Below, in pieces: positions 62,173 to 64,000 of a DNA stretch of 64,000 nucleotides. The stretch is from Chryseobacterium vaccae (GTDB lineage Bacteria; Bacteroidota; Bacteroidia; Flavobacteriales; Weeksellaceae), in assembly GCF_009602705.1 (NCBI RefSeq), contig NZ_VSWH01000001.1, positions 3,782,001 through 3,846,000 of the forward strand. Direction: 5' to 3'. The notes beneath the pieces are model-generated. The model saw only the letters and a program-made list of their open reading frames with translations. It did no database searches and was not told where the DNA came from. Positions within the stretch are counted from its first letter, which is position 1. Each line of letters starts with the position of its first letter. The position numbers were made by a program, and so were the translations under genes.

Positions 62173-64000
62173 ATGAATAAAGTAGTATCCTTTTCTCTGC
62201 TTGTACTGGGTGGGGTTTTTGTAAACGCACAGCAAGTGAATGATTCTATTAAAAAATCAAAAGAAATTGACGAGGTAGAATTGTTCGGTGAAAAAAAGAA
62301 ACAGCCGGCAGGACTTGAAACGGTAACCAGGCTCCCTTTGAAAACCAGAGATCAGATCCAAAGTATTTCTGTTATTTCCCATAAGGCCATTGAAGAATTA
62401 GGAGCACTTACGGTAACTGATGTTGCCAAAAATGTACCGGGTGTTACCCTATTTTCAAGCTATGGTGGAGGAAACGAAAGTATGTCAATTAGAGGTTATA
62501 GAGGAGTTCCTGTTTTAAAAAATGGAGTTCAGATGGATTCTGACTTCCGTACTGCAGGAATGATTACCGATATGCAGGGAGTTGAGAATATTCAGGTTCT
62601 GAAAGGTTCGGCAGCAGTTACCCAGGGAATAGGTGACGGGCTGGGATCAGCAGGAGGGGTAATCAATGTAGTAACAAAGAAACCTAACTTTATCAATAGC
62701 GGTAATATCGGTTTTAGATATGGAAGCTGGGATTTTTACAGACCGACTGTAGATGTTCAGAGGGTTTTAGATTCTCAGGGAAGAGTTGCTGTAAGATTTA
62801 ATGGTGCCTATCAGAATAATAACTCTTTCAGATCTCATGTAGAAGGTGAAAGAATTTACATTAACCCATCAGTCGCTTTCCGTCCGGATGATAAAACTCA
62901 AATTGTTGTTGAGCTGGATTATCTTCACGATAAACGTACACCGGACAGAGGAACCATCAATCTTGCGGACGCTAATGTGGAAGCTCTTTATAAGATGCCT
63001 AAAGGAGCATTCCTAGGATATACAACCGACTTTACAAAAGTTCAGTCATTTAACTTTTCTACAACAGCAGAAAGAAAACTTACTGACAAATTGAAGCTGA
63101 GAGCAGCTTTTATTTCAGCAGAAAGAGAGGTAAACAGTGAAGCTTCATCTATTGCCCATGCCAAAAATACTCCCTGGACAGAACGTTACAGAACAATTGG
63201 GAAAAGCAGAAGCATTGATGCTAATAAAGTATTTCAGGCAGATTTCATAGGACAGGATATTCAGACCGGATTTATTAAACATACATTCCAGGTTGGGGTA
63301 GATTGGAAAGAAAGTGAAGTAACGACCTACGCCTTTAATGCCTATAAAAACTCTATAACAGCAGCAAACATTATTAATGCTGGTAATCCGCTTGATTCTT
63401 TTGATGTAATGCAGGGGATTTCAAATACTTTACCTGTCAATGTATTGTATCAGCAGTCTAAAGATCCGGGAGTGGTGAAAACACCAACTTTTGGGGCTAT
63501 GGCACAGAATGTAATGTCTTTTGGTAAATATTTTAAAGCGCATGCCGGTATCCGATATAGCATGGTAAACGGATCTGATAAAAGTACAAGTAACGCATGG
63601 AATCCATCATTTGGATTAATGTTCTTCCCTATGGAAAACCTTAATGTTTTTGGATCATATACTACCACTACATCATTGAGAACAGTTAACAATGTTCTTT
63701 TATCCGGAGGAACAGTAGGTCCTTCTACAACTAAACAGTGGGAAGCCGGAATTAAATCAGACTGGTTTAATGAACGTCTTAGATTCAATGTTACCCTATT
63801 TGATATTAAGACAGATCATCTTTCATTTACAATTCTTGATGAAAACTATAACCCTGTTGTAATCGACAAACAGACCATGTATGGTCTGGCAGGAAACCTT
63901 AGAAGAAAAGGAGTTGAAGTAGAGCTTATCGGTAGAATTTTACCAAACCTTCAGGTAATGTCCGGATGGGCTTATCTGGATGCTCAATATGAAGACAGCC
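62173..64000 (+). CDS. TonB-dependent siderophore receptor (3' end missing)
   Basis: The frame runs open from ATG 62173 to the window edge (609 full codons). A signal peptide (ending VFVNAQ) precedes a plug domain: ISVISHKAIEELGALTVTDV, NVPGVTLFSSYGGGNESMSI, RGYRGVPVLKNGVQMD and VLKGSAAVTQGIGDG, then GGVINVVTKKP. This is the siderophore-receptor (FhuA/FpvA-like) layout with the barrel following. No carboxypeptidase-like or SusC-type N-terminal domain is present. It should import a ferric siderophore or similar ligand; the ligand is unknown. Confidence 0.92.
   Translation, partial: MNKVVSFSLLVLGGVFVNAQQVNDSIKKSKEIDEVELFGEKKKQPAGLETVTRLPLKTRDQIQSISVISHKAIEELGALTVTDVAKNVPGVTLFSSYGGGNESMSIRGYRGVPVLKNGVQMDSDFRTAGMITDMQGVENIQVLKGSAAVTQGIGDGLGSAGGVINVVTKKPNFINSGNIGFRYGSWDFYRPTVDVQRVLDSQGRVAVRFNGAYQNNNSFRSHVEGERIYINPSVAFRPDDKTQIVVELDYLHDKRTPDRGTINLADANVEALYKMPKGAFLGYTTDFTKVQSFNFSTTAERKLTDKLKLRAAFISAEREVNSEASSIAHAKNTPWTERYRTIGKSRSIDANKVFQADFIGQDIQTGFIKHTFQVGVDWKESEVTTYAFNAYKNSITAANIINAGNPLDSFDVMQGISNTLPVNVLYQQSKDPGVVKTPTFGAMAQNVMSFGKYFKAHAGIRYSMVNGSDKSTSNAWNPSFGLMFFPMENLNVFGSYTTTTSLRTVNNVLLSGGTVGPSTTKQWEAGIKSDWFNERLRFNVTLFDIKTDHLSFTILDENYNPVVIDKQTMYGLAGNLRRKGVEVELIGRILPNLQVMSGWAYLDAQYEDS

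Overview
The window looks like a chromosomal segment of a Flavobacteriia/Weeksellaceae bacterium, most likely Chryseobacterium or a close relative. The evidence is the AT-rich DNA, repeated promoter-like elements of the Bacteroidota form TAnnTTTG (often preceded by TTG about 19 bp upstream), the near absence of Shine-Dalgarno sequences, type IX secretion (T9SS) sorting domains, a GLPGLI protein, an MbnP/MbnH pair and small intergenic relics typical of that genus. This assignment comes from gene content and style; no database search was possible.

Bases 1-8103 are a metal-handling block: the 3' part of a CzcA/CusA-type RND pump fused to a TolC-like domain, its His-rich adaptor lipoprotein, a bestrophin, a CDF exporter, a Fur-family regulator and a P1B-ATPase with a His-rich N terminus. 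After a gene-free stretch full of repeat relics, bases 8842-14500 hold a probable periplasmic copper/redox block: two paralogous three-cysteine membrane mini-proteins bracketing a YHS lipoprotein, a SCO protein and an exported superoxide dismutase, then MbnP, the di-haem enzyme MbnH and an outer-membrane barrel with a DCDACGC motif. Bases 14643-21712 are a B12 acquisition locus: promoter, cobalamin riboswitch, BtuB-like TonB receptor, BtuG-like beta-propeller lipoprotein, a second surface lipoprotein and a T9SS-exported propeller protein, closed by a strong terminator.

Bases 21735-24709 encode small secreted proteins and a retropepsin-like/PDZ protein. Bases 24719-27483 are the most unusual part: four tandem 736-bp units, each with its own promoter, one 128-residue gene and a terminator. 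The four proteins are identical, and the coding differences seen are all synonymous. Next come three tRNA-Glu genes interleaved with rpsT, then a mostly housekeeping stretch (amidase, LptD, RidA, HtrA/DegP, a TrhO with an extra C-terminal domain, 5-FTHF cyclo-ligase, TrmH methyltransferase, RmuC).

Bases 42963-50980 hold a two-component system followed by a complete tripartite heavy-metal RND pump. Its promoter region carries 11-bp-phased TCTAAT repeats that could be the response-regulator operator. After that come a DUF5995 protein, a double-glycine-leader peptide with six cysteines, an esterase-fold protein, a YciI protein, pncB and a Dps protein (all minus strand), a GT-C-like membrane protein, the rpsL-rpsG-fusA-rpsJ operon, a GLPGLI protein and the 5' part of a siderophore-type TonB receptor that runs off the window.

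Several starts (8842, 28294, 30580, 45483, 56007, 61204) are fixed or corrected using the position of the TAnnTTTG element, because longer reading frames would begin upstream of the predicted transcription start.
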